A DNA stretch of 5,595 nucleotides from JBATBW01 sp049662565 (GTDB lineage Bacteria; Bacillota_I; Bacilli_A; Erysipelotrichales; Erysipelotrichaceae), in assembly GCA_049662565.1 (NCBI GenBank), contig JBATBW010000188.1, positions 1 to 5,595 of the forward strand, in the 5' to 3' direction. Of this stretch, positions 5,552 through 5,595 are shown one piece after another. Position numbers and translations under genes: made by a program. The notes below the pieces were generated by a model, which saw only the letters and a list, made by a program, of their open reading frames with translations, was not told the origin of the DNA and ran no database searches. Position 1 is the stretch's first letter, and each line of letters opens with the position of its first letter.

Positions 5552-5595
5552 ATGAAAAAAATTTTGATTATCTTTTTAACATTATTATTTATGAC
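5552..5595 (+). CDS. Start of a secreted or membrane-anchored protein, 5' fragment
   Basis: ATG at 5552 is preceded by AGAGGTG (4 nt gap) and an extended -10. The 14 visible complete codons read MKKILIIFLTLLFM, a charged start followed by a hydrophobic core typical of a signal peptide or N-terminal anchor. The gene runs off the window, so there is no functional domain to judge. Its divergent placement next to rnfC and similar promoter make an rnf-linked exported protein plausible. ApbE, the lipoprotein flavin transferase that loads FMN onto RnfD and RnfG, is often found beside rnf operons, but no sequence evidence here separates that from any other exported protein. Confidence 0.6.
   Translation, partial: MKKILIIFLTLLFM

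Noticed and set aside
1..5595. CRISPR array, transposon, tRNA or rRNA
   Set aside because: No repeat-spacer pattern, transposase, terminal inverted repeats or RNA-gene signature was seen; nearly all the sequence is occupied by coding genes.

Overview
The window comes from an AT-rich, low-GC Gram-positive type genome. The compact operon, strong AAGGAGG-type ribosome binding sites, standard genetic code and TAA/TAG stops suggest an anaerobic, fermentative Firmicute or Mollicute relative (Erysipelotrichia, Izemoplasma, or uncultured Bacilli/RF39-like lineages). This placement is inferred from composition and gene content only.

Layout: the 3' part of a GNAT acetyltransferase gene (+, 1-416) ends in its own terminator. 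It converges on a seven-gene minus-strand operon (5451 down to 475) that ends in a second terminator. The operon order is rnfC-rnfD-rnfG-rnfE-rnfA-orf57-rnfB, which is the Clostridium/Acetobacterium Rnf order with one small gene inserted. At the right edge a divergent gene (+, from 5552) begins with a signal-peptide-like sequence. It shares a 100-bp promoter region with rnfC.

The operon encodes an Rnf complex, a membrane enzyme that couples electron transfer between ferredoxin and NAD to ion (Na+ or H+) movement. RnfC carries the nucleotide/flavin region and two 4Fe-4S motifs. RnfA and RnfE are the paired six-helix subunits with the cysteines expected to hold the intramembrane cluster. RnfD and RnfG carry covalent-FMN motifs (TGAT and SGAT).

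The complex departs from the textbook form in three ways. (1) RnfB is only 101 residues: one membrane helix plus the CxxCx4Cx17C cluster domain, with all C-terminal ferredoxin-type cluster modules absent and a terminator directly behind the stop codon. (2) An unlisted 57-codon gene between rnfA and rnfB encodes one membrane helix plus a four-cysteine tail with the same CxxCx4C spacing as RnfB. (3) RnfD is about 160 residues too long, because it ends in what looks like a complete second RnfG (helix plus FMN-binding-like domain) whose flavinylation motif has become SEAT. Together these suggest a rearranged electron-entry and flavin relay. The two divergent promoters also share an almost identical inverted 14-nt element, suggesting joint control.
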